Position numbers and translations under genes: made by a program. A model generated the notes under the pieces. It did not search any database. It was given only the letters and a program-made list of their open reading frames with translations, and had not been told where the DNA came from. A DNA stretch of 16,645 bases. It comes from Desulfuromonadaceae bacterium. Lineage in GTDB: Bacteria; Desulfobacterota; Desulfuromonadia; Desulfuromonadales; Syntrophotaleaceae. The stretch lies in assembly GCA_021107335.1 (NCBI GenBank), contig JAIOSZ010000240.1, positions 1 through 16,645 of the forward strand. Reading direction: 5' to 3'. Below are positions 7,945 through 16,526 of this stretch, piece by piece; within the stretch, counting starts at the first letter, position 1; every line of letters begins with the position of its first letter.

Positions 7945-8835
7945 ATGTCACGTTGGGTTGATCTACATCTGCATAGCACCTGTTCCGACGGGGCTCTGAC
8001 CCCCGCGGAGGTGGTATGCAAGGCGGCCAAGGCCGGTCTGGCCGCCGTCGCCATTGCCGATCACGATAATGTCGACGGGATCGATGCGGCACTGGCTGCG
8101 GGCCAACGCTGCGGCGTTGAAGTGTTGTCTGCAGTGGAGCTATCGGTAGTCTGGCAAGAGTATCAGGATATTCACTTGCTCGGCTATTGTTTCGATCCTC
8201 ATCATGCAGAGCTGTGTGCTTCTCTGGCGGCATTTCGTGACTTTCGTAACAGCCGCAATGAACAGATAGTGATACGTATCAACCAACGTCTGGCCACCGA
8301 AGGGCGTTTACCCCTGGATTTCGCGGCTATTCAGCAGCGAGCCGGCGGAACCCTTGGTCGGCCGCATATCGCCCTGGAACTTATGGCGCAGGGTTACGCC
8401 CGCAATAAAGATGAGGCTTTCGACCGCTATCTGGTGCCTTGCAATGTGGCCAAGCAATATTTTCCCCTCAAGGAGGCCATCGCTCTTATTCAGCGGGCTG
8501 GGGGAGTCACTTCCTTGGCCCATCCCACTTATATTAGTCGGGACAGGCCGGTGCTGGTTAAATTGCTCGATGATTTTGTCGACTGTGGTCTGGAAGGTAT
8601 CGAGGTATACAGTAATCAAGCCAGTAATGACGATATCGACTGGTTCTTAAGCGAGGCCAATCGCCGGAAACTGCTGGTAACAGGAGGGACCGACTATCAT
8701 GGAGGACATCAGGAGGAACTGGTGATTGGCGGTTTGCGAGGTAATCTGCGGATCCCTTATCGCTGTGTTGAGGCCTTGCAGGTCGCTGCTGCCCGGCGTC
8801 AGACCAGGGATTCGGGATCGGCTTGTCGGTCGTAG
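7945..8835 (+). CDS. PHP-domain phosphoesterase, RNase AM/TrpH-like
   Basis: Predicted cytosolic metal-dependent phosphoesterase of 296 residues. The PHP-family metal ligands are present in order: DLHLHSTCSDG (His8, His10, Asp15), ADHDN (Asp39, His40), VELS (Glu65), IHLLGY (His77), GRPHIA (His141), LAHPTY (His193) and GGTDYHG (Asp250, His252). This arrangement and length match the YciV/TrpH group. Its E. coli member RNase AM trims 5' ends of rRNA and hydrolyses 3',5'-bisphosphorylated nucleotides, so a role in RNA or nucleotide phosphate turnover is likely but not proven. The ATG has a GGAG Shine-Dalgarno a few bases upstream. The gene stands alone on the plus strand and its last 37 bp overlap the 3' end of pgl on the other strand. 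Confidence 0.87.
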   Translation: MSRWVDLHLHSTCSDGALTPAEVVCKAAKAGLAAVAIADHDNVDGIDAALAAGQRCGVEVLSAVELSVVWQEYQDIHLLGYCFDPHHAELCASLAAFRDFRNSRNEQIVIRINQRLATEGRLPLDFAAIQQRAGGTLGRPHIALELMAQGYARNKDEAFDRYLVPCNVAKQYFPLKEAIALIQRAGGVTSLAHPTYISRDRPVLVKLLDDFVDCGLEGIEVYSNQASNDDIDWFLSEANRRKLLVTGGTDYHGGHQEELVIGGLRGNLRIPYRCVEALQVAAARRQTRDSGSACRS

Positions 8836-9488
8836 ATGACGATCATGTCGCCTATGGGTTGCAGAGTGCAGATGGGTAACGGTTCGCCCTGCTGCCAGGT
8901 TTTGAGAATCCCCCTCTTTTCCTGGCCGCTGACCAATACGAGGATTTTGCGACATTGACTGAGGGCCGCGGCGCTCAGGGTGACCCGTTGGCTGGGCGCT
9001 TTGGGGGCGTGTAAAACTGGTTGTACTAGCGATTCTCCCAGGTGCGGTGCGCCCTGAAAGATACTGGCCGTGTGACCATCGCTGCCGAGACCGAGCAGAG
9101 CCAAGTCAAAGGGTAGGGCGTGACGCACCAGCGCCTCATACTGTTGCGCTGCCTCATAAGGGCCGAGTTCGGCGGGAATGGCATGGATGTTGACGGTCGG
9201 CATGTTCACTCGGTTCAGCCAGACCCTGGCTACCATGTCGCTGTTGCGTTGCGCGTTGCCAACGGGCAGGCAACGCTCGTCGCCAAAGTAGACCTGCCAG
9301 CAACTCCAATCGGTATCGACTTCGCTTAACAGCCGGTAGGTTCGTTCGGGAGTGCGCCCGCCCGCAAGAACTATGCGAAACTGGCCGCGTGCCGCAATCG
9401 CCTGCTTGGCGGCCCGCAGAACCACACGGCAGGCCCGAACCGCCACCTCCTCCTCATCGACTACCAGTTCCCAGCGAATAGCCTGCAT
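8799..9488 (-). CDS. pgl: 6-phosphogluconolactonase
   Basis: Cytosolic enzyme that hydrolyses 6-phosphogluconolactone to 6-phosphogluconate, the second step of the oxidative pentose phosphate pathway. The 229-residue protein is of the DevB/Pgl type (SugarP isomerase-like fold), with LAGGRTPERTY (about 41-51), FGDERCLP (68-75) and GLGSDGHTASIF (133-144). The start at 9488 (MQAIRWEL) was chosen because AGAGGAACAGG lies just upstream and homologues begin near here; an upstream in-frame ATG at 9548 falls inside zwf. The gene starts 20 bp after the zwf stop and is the last of gnd-zwf-pgl, so the three are very probably co-transcribed. Its 3' end overlaps the PHP-family gene. Confidence 0.92.
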   Translation of the reverse strand: MQAIRWELVVDEEEVAVRACRVVLRAAKQAIAARGQFRIVLAGGRTPERTYRLLSEVDTDWSCWQVYFGDERCLPVGNAQRNSDMVARVWLNRVNMPTVNIHAIPAELGPYEAAQQYEALVRHALPFDLALLGLGSDGHTASIFQGAPHLGESLVQPVLHAPKAPSQRVTLSAAALSQCRKILVLVSGQEKRGILKTWQQGEPLPICTLQPIGDMIVIYDRQADPESLV

Positions 9489-9508
9489 GACCTGTTCCTC
9501 TTTACGCT

Positions 9509-10990
9509 TTAGGGGGGTAACTCTAGCGAATTGCGCCAAGAGCGGCACTTACCATCAAACAGTTTGTCGGCCTCCAGCGGTCCCCAGCTACCGGCTTTAT
9601 ATTCGGGCATTTCGTCTTTTTGCGCCGCCCAGCCTTGCAGCAGCGGGTCGACCACCTGCCAGGCGCTCTTTACCTCCCGGTAACTCAGAAACAGAGAGCG
9701 ATCACCCTGCATAATATCGAGCAGCAATTCCTCATAGGCGTCGTTGGCTACCTCGTCTGCGCGGCGATAACTGGCGTCGAGTCCGGTGCGGCGGGTGGCC
9801 ATCTCCAGGCCCGGCGTTTTGACGGTCATCTCCACCCGCAGGCATTCGTTGGGCTGAATACCCATCAGCAGCCAGTTGGATGCCTCACACTGGATGTGGC
9901 TGGCGCGAAAGAATTGTTGCGGCGGATGCTTGAAACAGATGGATACCATCGATTGCTTTTCTGCCAGACGTTTACCGGTACGCAGGTAAAAGGGCACACC
10001 AGACCAGCGCCAGTTGTCGATATAGAGCTTTAGGGCGGCATAGGTTTCGGTACGGCTGTCGGCCGAAACTCCGGGCTCTTGCAGATAGGCTGGAACTGGC
10101 TTACCTGCAATGGTGCCGCTGCTATAGCGAGCCCGGACCGCACAACGGTCCAGATCCTCTGTGGCCAAAGGACGGATGGAGCGCAGCACCTTGAGTTTTT
10201 CGTCGTGCAGGGCCTCGGCGTCCATAGAAATGGGTGCTTCCATGGCGACGAAGGTCAGCAGTTGCAACAGGTGGCTCTGAATCATATCCCGCACAGCGCC
10301 GGCACTGTCATAAAAGCCAGCCCGGCTACCAACCCCCTGTGGTTCGGCATGGGTGATCTGTACATGGTCGATGTAATTACGATTCCACAGAGGTTCCATG
10401 AGCACGTTGCCAAAGCGAAAAACCAGAATGTTCTGCACCGTTCCCTTACCCAGATAGTGGTCGATGCGATAGATCTGCTCTTCGTCTAGAAAACGGCTCA
10501 GTCGATGTTGCAGCTCGGTGGCGCTGTGCAGGTCATAACCGAAGGGTTTTTCAAATACGATTCTTCGCCAGCCGTCTTCCTCCTGCAATAGGCCGGTGTC
10601 GCTTAAATGTTCGATAATCGGACCATAAGCGTTTGGACTGACGGCCATGTAAAAGATGATGTTGGCAGAAAAACGTTGCCGATCGTCCAGCAAGTTAGCG
10701 AGACCTTGATAGAGATCGGCCTCGCCAAGGTCGCCGCAAAAATATTCACTGCGCGCAATAAAGCGGCAGAAGGTTGTTTCGTCGAGTCCTCCTCGAGCCT
10801 TGTCGGCAATAGCTTGGCGTGCTTCCTGTTGCCATTGCAATGGTTGCCAGGGACGACGGCCCGAGGCGATGATCCGGGTCCCCGCGGGCAGGCGTCCAGC
10901 CGCTTCCAGATGGTAAAGGGCCGGCAGCAGTTTGTTGCGCGACAGGTCGCCGGTGGCGCCGAAGATGACGATGGTGCAAGGCTCTTTCAT
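9509..10990 (-). CDS. zwf: Glucose-6-phosphate 1-dehydrogenase
   Basis: Cytosolic enzyme that oxidises glucose 6-phosphate to 6-phosphogluconolactone, reducing NADP(+), the entry step of the oxidative pentose phosphate pathway. The 493-residue protein (E. coli 491) starts with the coenzyme-binding [18 protein letters not shown]. It has EKPFGYDL and the active-site segment [14 protein letters not shown], including the catalytic His of the IDHYLG signature, and later [15 protein letters not shown]. The residue after GK is Gly, where the PROSITE-type signature has Glu, Gln or Lys. The ATG at 10990 is preceded by GGATGGAG; an in-frame ATG at 11002 would add MDGV and is possible. The gene lies between gnd (39 bp upstream) and pgl (20 bp downstream), consistent with one operon supplying NADPH and ribulose 5-phosphate. 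Confidence 0.94.
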   Translation of the reverse strand: MKEPCTIVIFGATGDLSRNKLLPALYHLEAAGRLPAGTRIIASGRRPWQPLQWQQEARQAIADKARGGLDETTFCRFIARSEYFCGDLGEADLYQGLANLLDDRQRFSANIIFYMAVSPNAYGPIIEHLSDTGLLQEEDGWRRIVFEKPFGYDLHSATELQHRLSRFLDEEQIYRIDHYLGKGTVQNILVFRFGNVLMEPLWNRNYIDHVQITHAEPQGVGSRAGFYDSAGAVRDMIQSHLLQLLTFVAMEAPISMDAEALHDEKLKVLRSIRPLATEDLDRCAVRARYSSGTIAGKPVPAYLQEPGVSADSRTETYAALKLYIDNWRWSGVPFYLRTGKRLAEKQSMVSICFKHPPQQFFRASHIQCEASNWLLMGIQPNECLRVEMTVKTPGLEMATRRTGLDASYRRADEVANDAYEELLLDIMQGDRSLFLSYREVKSAWQVVDPLLQGWAAQKDEMPEYKAGSWGPLEADKLFDGKCRSWRNSLELPP

Positions 10991-11029
10991 AACTCCATCC
11001 ATTACTGCGCATAGAGGGGCATAAGCCCC

Positions 11030-12436
11030 TTACCAATCGCTGTGAAAGAAGGTTCCCCGTGGCGAATCGAGGCGTTCGTACTGATGGGCGCCGAATAAAT
11101 CCCGTTGGGCCTGCAGCAGGTTAGCTGGCAACCGTGGACAGCGATAGCCGTCGTAGAAAGCCAGCCCTGCGGCCATGGCGGGCAGAGGGATAGTATGGCG
11201 GCTGCCGAGAACAATCGTCTGGCGCCAGTGGGCTTCACTTTGGCTAAGGGCGCCGCTGAAAAAATCGTCCAGCAGCAGATTTGTAAGATTTGGCTGTTTT
11301 TCGAAAGCGCTAGCGATATCGTCGAGAAATGCACTGCGAATAATGCAGCCGCCTCGCCAGGTCAGAGCGATATCACGATAGTTAAGATCCCAGTTGAAAG
11401 TTTCTGCGGCAGCTCGCAAGAGCATGAAACCCTGGGCGTAGGAGATTATTTTAGCGGCATAGAGAGCATCGTGAACAGCGGTAATAACGTCCTGTTCGGC
11501 CGCTGCGAAGGGTTTTCCTGAAGGCCCTAATTGTTGCGCCGCAACTTGCCGTTCTTGGTGACGGGCCGAGAGGGCACGGGCAAAGACCGCCGCAGCGATG
11601 AGGGTCAAGGGTACGCCGAGTTCCAGTGCGCTGGCCACGGTCCAGTTGCCCGTGCCCTTTTGGCCGGCGGCATCCAGAACCTTGTCGAGCAGGGGCTGGC
11701 CGTCTTTATCCTTGACCCCGAGTATCTGCCCGGTAATTTCGATCAGGTAAGAATCGAGAGGCCCTCGGTTCCATTCCTGAAAAATTGTTTGTAACTGCGT
11801 TGCCGAAAGACCTAGGCCGTCGTGTAGCAGCTGGTAGGCCTCGGCAATGAGCTGCATGTCGCCGTACTCGATGCCGTTATGAACCATCTTGACATAATGG
11901 CCGGCACCGCCTTCTCCCATCCAACGACAGCAGGGTTCACCCTTTACCTGTGCGGCAATGGCTTCAAAGATCGGTTGCAGTTCGGGCCAGGCGCTACGAT
12001 GTCCACTCGGCATCAATGCCGGTCCATTTCGTGCCCCTTCCTCGCCGCCTGAGATGCCGCAACCGACAAAACGCAGTCCCTGTTCTTTGAGCTGGCTGCA
12101 GCGACGGGCCGTATCCTGATAATGGGAGTTGCCGCCGTCGATGACAATATCCCCTGCTGACAGCAGGGGAGTGATTTGATCAAGCAAGGCATCGACTGCC
12201 GCACCGGCTTTAACCATCAGCAGAATCTTGCGGGGCGGTTTGAGAGCCTCTACCAACTCTGTCAGAGAGGTGGTGCCGATGATGTTGCTTTCGGCGGCCG
12301 GTCCCTTTAAAAAGGCTGTCGTCTTGCTGGCGGTGCGATTGTAGACAGCGACAGAAAAGCCGCGGTCGCTGATATTGAGCGCCAGATTCTGACCCATGAC
12401 GGCCAGACCGATGAGGCCGATATCCCCTTGAGGCAT
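11030..12436 (-). CDS. gnd: 6-phosphogluconate dehydrogenase, decarboxylating
   Basis: Cytosolic enzyme that oxidatively decarboxylates 6-phosphogluconate to ribulose 5-phosphate with reduction of NADP(+), the third step of the oxidative pentose phosphate pathway. The length, 468 residues, equals that of E. coli Gnd, so it is the long dimeric form. Seen in order: the dinucleotide-binding start IGLIGLAVMGQNLALN, MVKAG, VIDGGNSHYQDT (99-110), the substrate-binding ISGGEEGARNGPALMPSG (128-145), catalytic Lys183 in HYVKMVHNGIEYGDMQ, and the C-terminal tail AQRDLFGAHQYER. The ATG has an AAGGA Shine-Dalgarno six bases upstream. The gene leads gnd-zwf-pgl and starts 32 bp after the large GGDEF-EAL gene on the same strand. 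No terminator is visible between them, so read-through from that gene is possible. Confidence 0.95.
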   Translation of the reverse strand: MPQGDIGLIGLAVMGQNLALNISDRGFSVAVYNRTASKTTAFLKGPAAESNIIGTTSLTELVEALKPPRKILLMVKAGAAVDALLDQITPLLSAGDIVIDGGNSHYQDTARRCSQLKEQGLRFVGCGISGGEEGARNGPALMPSGHRSAWPELQPIFEAIAAQVKGEPCCRWMGEGGAGHYVKMVHNGIEYGDMQLIAEAYQLLHDGLGLSATQLQTIFQEWNRGPLDSYLIEITGQILGVKDKDGQPLLDKVLDAAGQKGTGNWTVASALELGVPLTLIAAAVFARALSARHQERQVAAQQLGPSGKPFAAAEQDVITAVHDALYAAKIISYAQGFMLLRAAAETFNWDLNYRDIALTWRGGCIIRSAFLDDIASAFEKQPNLTNLLLDDFFSGALSQSEAHWRQTIVLGSRHTIPLPAMAAGLAFYDGYRCPRLPANLLQAQRDLFGAHQYERLDSPRGTFFHSDW

Positions 12437-12468
12437 ACAAGGTCCTTTTTAGTTACGGGGTAGTTTTG

Positions 12469-15400
12469 TCAGGGAGCAGCGTAGCTTCCCTCAACGAGGG
12501 TGTTCAGGTTTCCCGTTGCCGCCTTGGTCAGAAAATCCGTCAACTGCTCTGCACGCATCGGCTTAGCAAAGTAATAACCCTGCATGTCGTGGCAGCCATG
12601 TTGCCGCAGAAATACCAGTTGGTCAATAGTTTCGACACCTTCGGCGATCTGTTTCAGCCCCAGGCGAGAGCTCATGGCAATAATGGCTTGCACGATGGCG
12701 ACATCATCAGGGTCTTGCGGAATGTCACGGACAAATTCCTGGGCGATCTTGATGCGATCAATGGGGACGTTCTTAAGATAGCTCAAGGACGAATAGCCGG
12801 TACCGAAATCGTCGATTGCGATCTGAATGCCCCGCTGCTGCAACTGTCCGAGGATCAGCGTCGCCGATTCTTTCTGATCCATAAAGACGCTTTCAGTTAT
12901 TTCTAACTCTAGCAACCTAGGAGACAGGCCTGTTTCCTTGAGAATTTTGTCAATGAGTTCTACCAGGTTGGGTTGGCGAAGCTGACATACGGATAAATTG
13001 ACCGCCAGTCTCAGCGGTGGCCGGTTCGCGCCCTGCCAGCTCACCGCCTGTTGACAGGCCGTGCGCAGAATCCATTCACCTAGAGGGCGGATCAAGCCGG
13101 TTTCTTCTGCAATAGGGATAAACTCAGAGGGAGGAATTAATCCAAGATTGTCGCTCTGCCAACGCACCAGGGCTTCGACACCGACTATTTGGCCGGAGCA
13201 CAAATTGACTTGTGGTTGATAAACCAGATGGAACTCATCCCGGCGCAGGGCCCGGCGCATGTTGGCTTCGAGACGGTGACGGGCCATGGCTTTTTGCTGC
13301 ATCTGTTTAGAGAAAAAATGGAAATCATTACGCCCATCCTGTTTTGCTTCGTACATGGCAATATCAGCGTGCTTAAGGAGGGTTTCGCTGTCTTCTCCGT
13401 CCCGCGGAAAGAGCGCGATGCCGGCACTGGCCGAGGTGAAAACCTCGCTTTCATTAAGTTCAAAGGGTTGCTCGGTTAAAATATCCAGTATCTTGTTGGC
13501 TACTTTGGCGGTGGCCAACTCGCTTTGCATGCCGGTTATCAACAGAACAAACTCGTCGCCGCCCCAGCGGGCCAAGGTATCGCATTTGCGCAGGGTCGAT
13601 TGTAGACGAAGGGCGACTTGTTGCAATAACAGGTCGCCTTTCGCATGGCCGAGGGTATCGTTGGTCTGTTTGAAATTATCCAGGTCCAATAGCAGCACTG
13701 CTGCGAATTCCTCGCAGCGTCGTGCCTGGCTAAAGGCCAGCTCCATGTGATCAGCCAGCAGTGCCCGGTTGGGTAGTCCGGTCAGTTCATCAAAATAAGC
13801 TTGGCGCTGCACTTCCCGTTCACTGTGAAGTTTGTCGGTGATATCGACGAATGAGCCAGTCAGGCACAGGGGGACTCCATTCGGATCGGTGGCGACATGG
13901 GCCAGAACTTCGGCCGTAAAAAGGGAACCGTCCCGCCGGCGGGAGTTGATTTCACCTTGCCAGGAACCCTTGGTTCCAAGCTGCTGAATCACCGTTTGTA
14001 CATCCTTTGGATTTTGGTACAAAAAGCTGAGGTCACGGCCCAGAATATCCTCTACATGATCGTAGCCCCACAGGTCGAGAAAAGCACGGTTGGCATAGGA
14101 TAGCTGCCCTTCGAGGTTGGCCATGGCGAAAGGGGTGATCGAGCTGTCGATGGAATATTTGGCCAGGTGCAGGTCCTGCTGAGCTTGCTTCATGGCGGTG
14201 ATGTCACGGTAGGTTTTTAGTACTGTTGCCGGCGCTCCTTTTTCGTCACGCAGGGCAACGTTGGCCGTATAATGAAGATGATGTATGCGGCCCTGCGGGT
14301 CGGTAATGCAGGTCTGCTTCTCATGGCTTTGGCCACCGGCAAAGGCTTGCAGTGCCGGACAGGCCCCGGGACACGGTTCGCTACGCTGGTGAAGAATTTC
14401 ATAGCACTTTCTGCCGACCAAATCTTCGCCGTAGAGCCCCCTGGCGGGGGCATTAGCCCACAGTACCTTCCTCTGCGGATCCAGCATACACATGGGGTCG
14501 TTGATGCTGCCCAGTATGGCTTTGAGAGTTCTTTTGTGTTGTCGCAGGGCCTTGTGGGCCCGTCTTCGTTGTAACAGGGAGATCGTCAGCCATAAAGTCA
14601 GACCGGCAAAACTTGCGGCCAATACCACAGCTGCGAGCAGCTTCTGGCGCAGCGCTGCATTGACAGCCGCAGGTTCGTTAAGCAAGCTGCTGCCCGGGGG
14701 CAATTGGTCCCTTTCTATGCCGAAATGTTGCAGAGCCCGGTAATCGAACATGTAGACATTTGGGCTGGCTCGGGCTATCGGTATGTCCGTTGCCTGTTCA
14801 CCGTGCAGAATACGCAGAGCCAGGGCGGCGGCTGATTCGCCTTGCTGGTCACCACTGACCACCAGCCCTCCAATAACCCCGGCCTTGATCTTGTCGTCGC
14901 CAAAGACGTAAACCGGCCCCTTGCTGTTGCCGCTGATAAGGGCATTGCTTTCGGCGACGGTATAGTAACGGCCTTCGGCTGCCTTAAAGAAGTTGCAATC
15001 TAAAACAATGGTTTCAGCGGGCAGGGAGGTCAGGGCCTTTTGCAATTGTGAGGTGTTGAGGCCGACCAGTTCGATGAAATTGATGCGGTCGCTAAACCGT
15101 GGGACGATCGCCCGCAAACGTTGCAGACGAGCAAGGGCCGTGGGGGTCCGGTCGCCGACCAGCGCGACATGACGCGTGTTAGAGTGGAGGGCTAGAGCAA
15201 TCTCCAGTGTGCCGGCATAGTCATTTGCTTCGACCACCCCGGTGAAGTTTTTGTGGCCGGCCAGCCGCCCGTCGACGAAGTTATTGATGCCGCAAAACAC
15301 CACGGGCACGTTGGGGAAGAGCTCGTCGCCGTAAGTGAGAAGAAAGTCGAGGGCATTGTCGTCGGAGCAAAGTATGACATCAAAGGTGCGTCCGGCGTAC

Positions 15401-15648
15401 TTTTGACTGTAAAAGAGGCGCAGCTGCGGAAAGAGTTGAGCGGGAGTGTGGCGTTTGGTGTCCATTTCCTCGACGAACAGTTCGGCGTCGGGAAACTCAC
15501 GGGTAAGGACCCCTTCCATGGACGTGGCGATGTTGCGGGTCCACTCGTAGCCACGGTGATAGGAGTGCAGCAACAGAATATTTCGTCCGGCCAGGGCTTC
15601 ACCGGAAAAAAGTAGCAATGACAATAGCAGATATATAACTCTTTTCAC
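12469..15648 (-). CDS. Periplasmic-sensor PAS-PAS-GGDEF-EAL protein (c-di-GMP synthase/phosphodiesterase)
   Basis: Large inner-membrane protein of 1059 residues predicted to make and/or break cyclic di-GMP. It has a signal peptide (1-20, ending GEALA), a periplasmic domain resembling ABC-transporter substrate-binding proteins (about 22-320), one membrane segment (about 336-358) and two PAS domains (about 372-488 and 495-610). A GGDEF domain follows (about 615-780; RWGGDEF, with inhibitory-site RKCD at 687-690), then an EAL domain (about 795-1045). EAL-domain catalytic residues are present: EAL at 825-827, Asn884, Glu916, DDFGTG (946-951), Lys967, Glu1003 and Gln1023. So both activities could be live. 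The first PAS holds CYEILH (415-420), Cys426 and Cys430. The GTG start at 15648 follows an AGGAG Shine-Dalgarno. The gene precedes gnd by 32 bp. The ligand of the periplasmic domain is unknown. Confidence 0.93.
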   Translation of the reverse strand: MKRVIYLLLSLLLFSGEALAGRNILLLHSYHRGYEWTRNIATSMEGVLTREFPDAELFVEEMDTKRHTPAQLFPQLRLFYSQKYAGRTFDVILCSDDNALDFLLTYGDELFPNVPVVFCGINNFVDGRLAGHKNFTGVVEANDYAGTLEIALALHSNTRHVALVGDRTPTALARLQRLRAIVPRFSDRINFIELVGLNTSQLQKALTSLPAETIVLDCNFFKAAEGRYYTVAESNALISGNSKGPVYVFGDDKIKAGVIGGLVVSGDQQGESAAALALRILHGEQATDIPIARASPNVYMFDYRALQHFGIERDQLPPGSSLLNEPAAVNAALRQKLLAAVVLAASFAGLTLWLTISLLQRRRAHKALRQHKRTLKAILGSINDPMCMLDPQRKVLWANAPARGLYGEDLVGRKCYEILHQRSEPCPGACPALQAFAGGQSHEKQTCITDPQGRIHHLHYTANVALRDEKGAPATVLKTYRDITAMKQAQQDLHLAKYSIDSSITPFAMANLEGQLSYANRAFLDLWGYDHVEDILGRDLSFLYQNPKDVQTVIQQLGTKGSWQGEINSRRRDGSLFTAEVLAHVATDPNGVPLCLTGSFVDITDKLHSEREVQRQAYFDELTGLPNRALLADHMELAFSQARRCEEFAAVLLLDLDNFKQTNDTLGHAKGDLLLQQVALRLQSTLRKCDTLARWGGDEFVLLITGMQSELATAKVANKILDILTEQPFELNESEVFTSASAGIALFPRDGEDSETLLKHADIAMYEAKQDGRNDFHFFSKQMQQKAMARHRLEANMRRALRRDEFHLVYQPQVNLCSGQIVGVEALVRWQSDNLGLIPPSEFIPIAEETGLIRPLGEWILRTACQQAVSWQGANRPPLRLAVNLSVCQLRQPNLVELIDKILKETGLSPRLLELEITESVFMDQKESATLILGQLQQRGIQIAIDDFGTGYSSLSYLKNVPIDRIKIAQEFVRDIPQDPDDVAIVQAIIAMSSRLGLKQIAEGVETIDQLVFLRQHGCHDMQGYYFAKPMRAEQLTDFLTKAATGNLNTLVEGSYAAP

Positions 15649-15776
15649 CCTATCTCCTCTGGCTGGCAGATGTTGTGACAGAATTCTATGAGTTATATAG
15701 TACTGAAACTTTTTAAGGATGCCGGAAGATTTTTACATTCGTTGAGAAATACGCCAATTTTTTTTAATATGCGGCT
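15649..15776 (-). promoter_or_regulatory. AT-rich upstream region of the GGDEF-EAL gene, probable promoter region
   Basis: This stretch is clearly AT-richer than the coding DNA. On the minus strand it has a run of eight A (near 15758-15767), TATATAAC (15699-15692) and TAGAAT (15688-15683). No good -35 box sits at the right distance from either, so an activated promoter is possible. The Shine-Dalgarno AGGAG lies just before the GTG at 15648. Confidence 0.3.
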
Positions 15777-15834
15777 CTAGGAGTCTGTCGGACGATTTTG
15801 CAGTCGGCTCATGGTAAGTTCGACAGCCTCCTAG
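15777..15834. repeat. 58-bp inverted repeat bounded by CTAG; possible miniature element
   Basis: The outer 14 bases CTAGGAGTCTGTCG (15777-15790) and CGACAGCCTCCTAG (15821-15834) are inverted copies with one mismatch, enclosing 30 bases. CTAG at both ends could be a 4-bp target duplication around termini GAGTCTGTCG/GAGGCTGTCG, as in a very short non-autonomous element, or simply part of a hairpin. No T-tract follows on either strand, so a plain intrinsic terminator is unlikely. It lies between the tungstate-type ATPase gene and the promoter region of the GGDEF-EAL gene. Confidence 0.6.
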
Positions 15835-15872
15835 GAAAGAGGTAGCTCGGCTGCTGAAGGTGGGTACAACAA

Positions 15873-16523
15873 TCAGGACAACCGCCCCTGGTCCATGGCG
15901 ATAATTACACTGCCAAGCCGTTGCGGTTGATCGGGCATGTGGGTGGCCTGAATAATGGTGATATCCCGCTCAATCAGGGTTGGAATTAGTGCATCGAAAT
16001 TTTCAATGCTCTTTTTGTCCATGTTGGAGGTCGGTTCATCCATAAGCAGTACCTTGGGCTGCAGCAACAGGGCGCGGGCAATGGCCACCCGCTGCTGCTC
16101 ACCGCCGGAGAGTTCCCGGGCGTTGCGCCGTCCGAAGCCGGATAGTCCGACCAAGTCCAGGGCTTCATGAATTCGCCGGTGTTGTTCGTCGCCATGAATG
16201 CCGCGAATCTTCAGACCGTAGGCGAGATTATAGCGAACACAGCGGTGAAAAAGGTAGGGCGACTGGTGGACCAGAGTGACCTGCTGGCGGACTTTCTGCA
16301 GCTCCCGTCGTTTCCAGGGAATCGCCTGCTCCTGAAAGAGCAGGCCACCGCTTGTAGGCTTCATCAGCAGTGCCAGAATCTGCAACAGAGTGCTCTTGCC
16401 GCAACCGTTGGGACCGACCAGGGAATAAATGCGTTTTGGCAGGAAGTCGAGCTCTTCGATATCGAGCACGACTTGACCGTTATAATTCTTTTGAATATTG
16501 CGGACCGACAGGATGGGCTTCAC
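15873..16523 (-). CDS. tupC: ABC transporter ATP-binding protein, tungstate type (TupC-like)
   Basis: Cytosolic ATPase of 216 residues that would power uptake of an oxyanion, most likely tungstate. It shows Walker A GPNGCGKS (37-44), Q-loop glutamine 87, signature LSGGEQQR (138-145), Walker B ending LLMDEP (159-164) and switch histidine 195 (ATH). It is short, with no extra C-terminal regulatory domain such as that of ModC, which fits TupC. The GTG start at 16523 lies 3 bp after the permease stop codon, with AGAGG just upstream, so the genes are translationally close-coupled. The substrate is inferred mainly from the adjacent permease end; another oxyanion such as molybdate cannot be excluded. 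Confidence 0.78.
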   Translation of the reverse strand: MKPILSVRNIQKNYNGQVVLDIEELDFLPKRIYSLVGPNGCGKSTLLQILALLMKPTSGGLLFQEQAIPWKRRELQKVRQQVTLVHQSPYLFHRCVRYNLAYGLKIRGIHGDEQHRRIHEALDLVGLSGFGRRNARELSGGEQQRVAIARALLLQPKVLLMDEPTSNMDKKSIENFDALIPTLIERDITIIQATHMPDQPQRLGSVIIAMDQGRLS

Positions 16524-16526
16524 GGC

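Noticed and set aside
7730..8233. Minus-strand open frame of 167 codons across the OppD-like/PHP intergenic region
   Set aside because: More than half is antisense to the PHP gene. The intergenic part looks protein-like in composition but has no start with a Shine-Dalgarno and no family I recognise.
9489..9548. Longer Pgl starting inside zwf
   Set aside because: The extra 20 residues overlap the zwf end and lack family similarity; the ATG at 9488 has a Shine-Dalgarno.
15777..15834. Inverted repeat as a Rho-independent terminator of the tungstate-type operon
   Set aside because: In the direction of that operon the hairpin is followed by A-rich rather than T-rich sequence, and the 30-nt loop is long.
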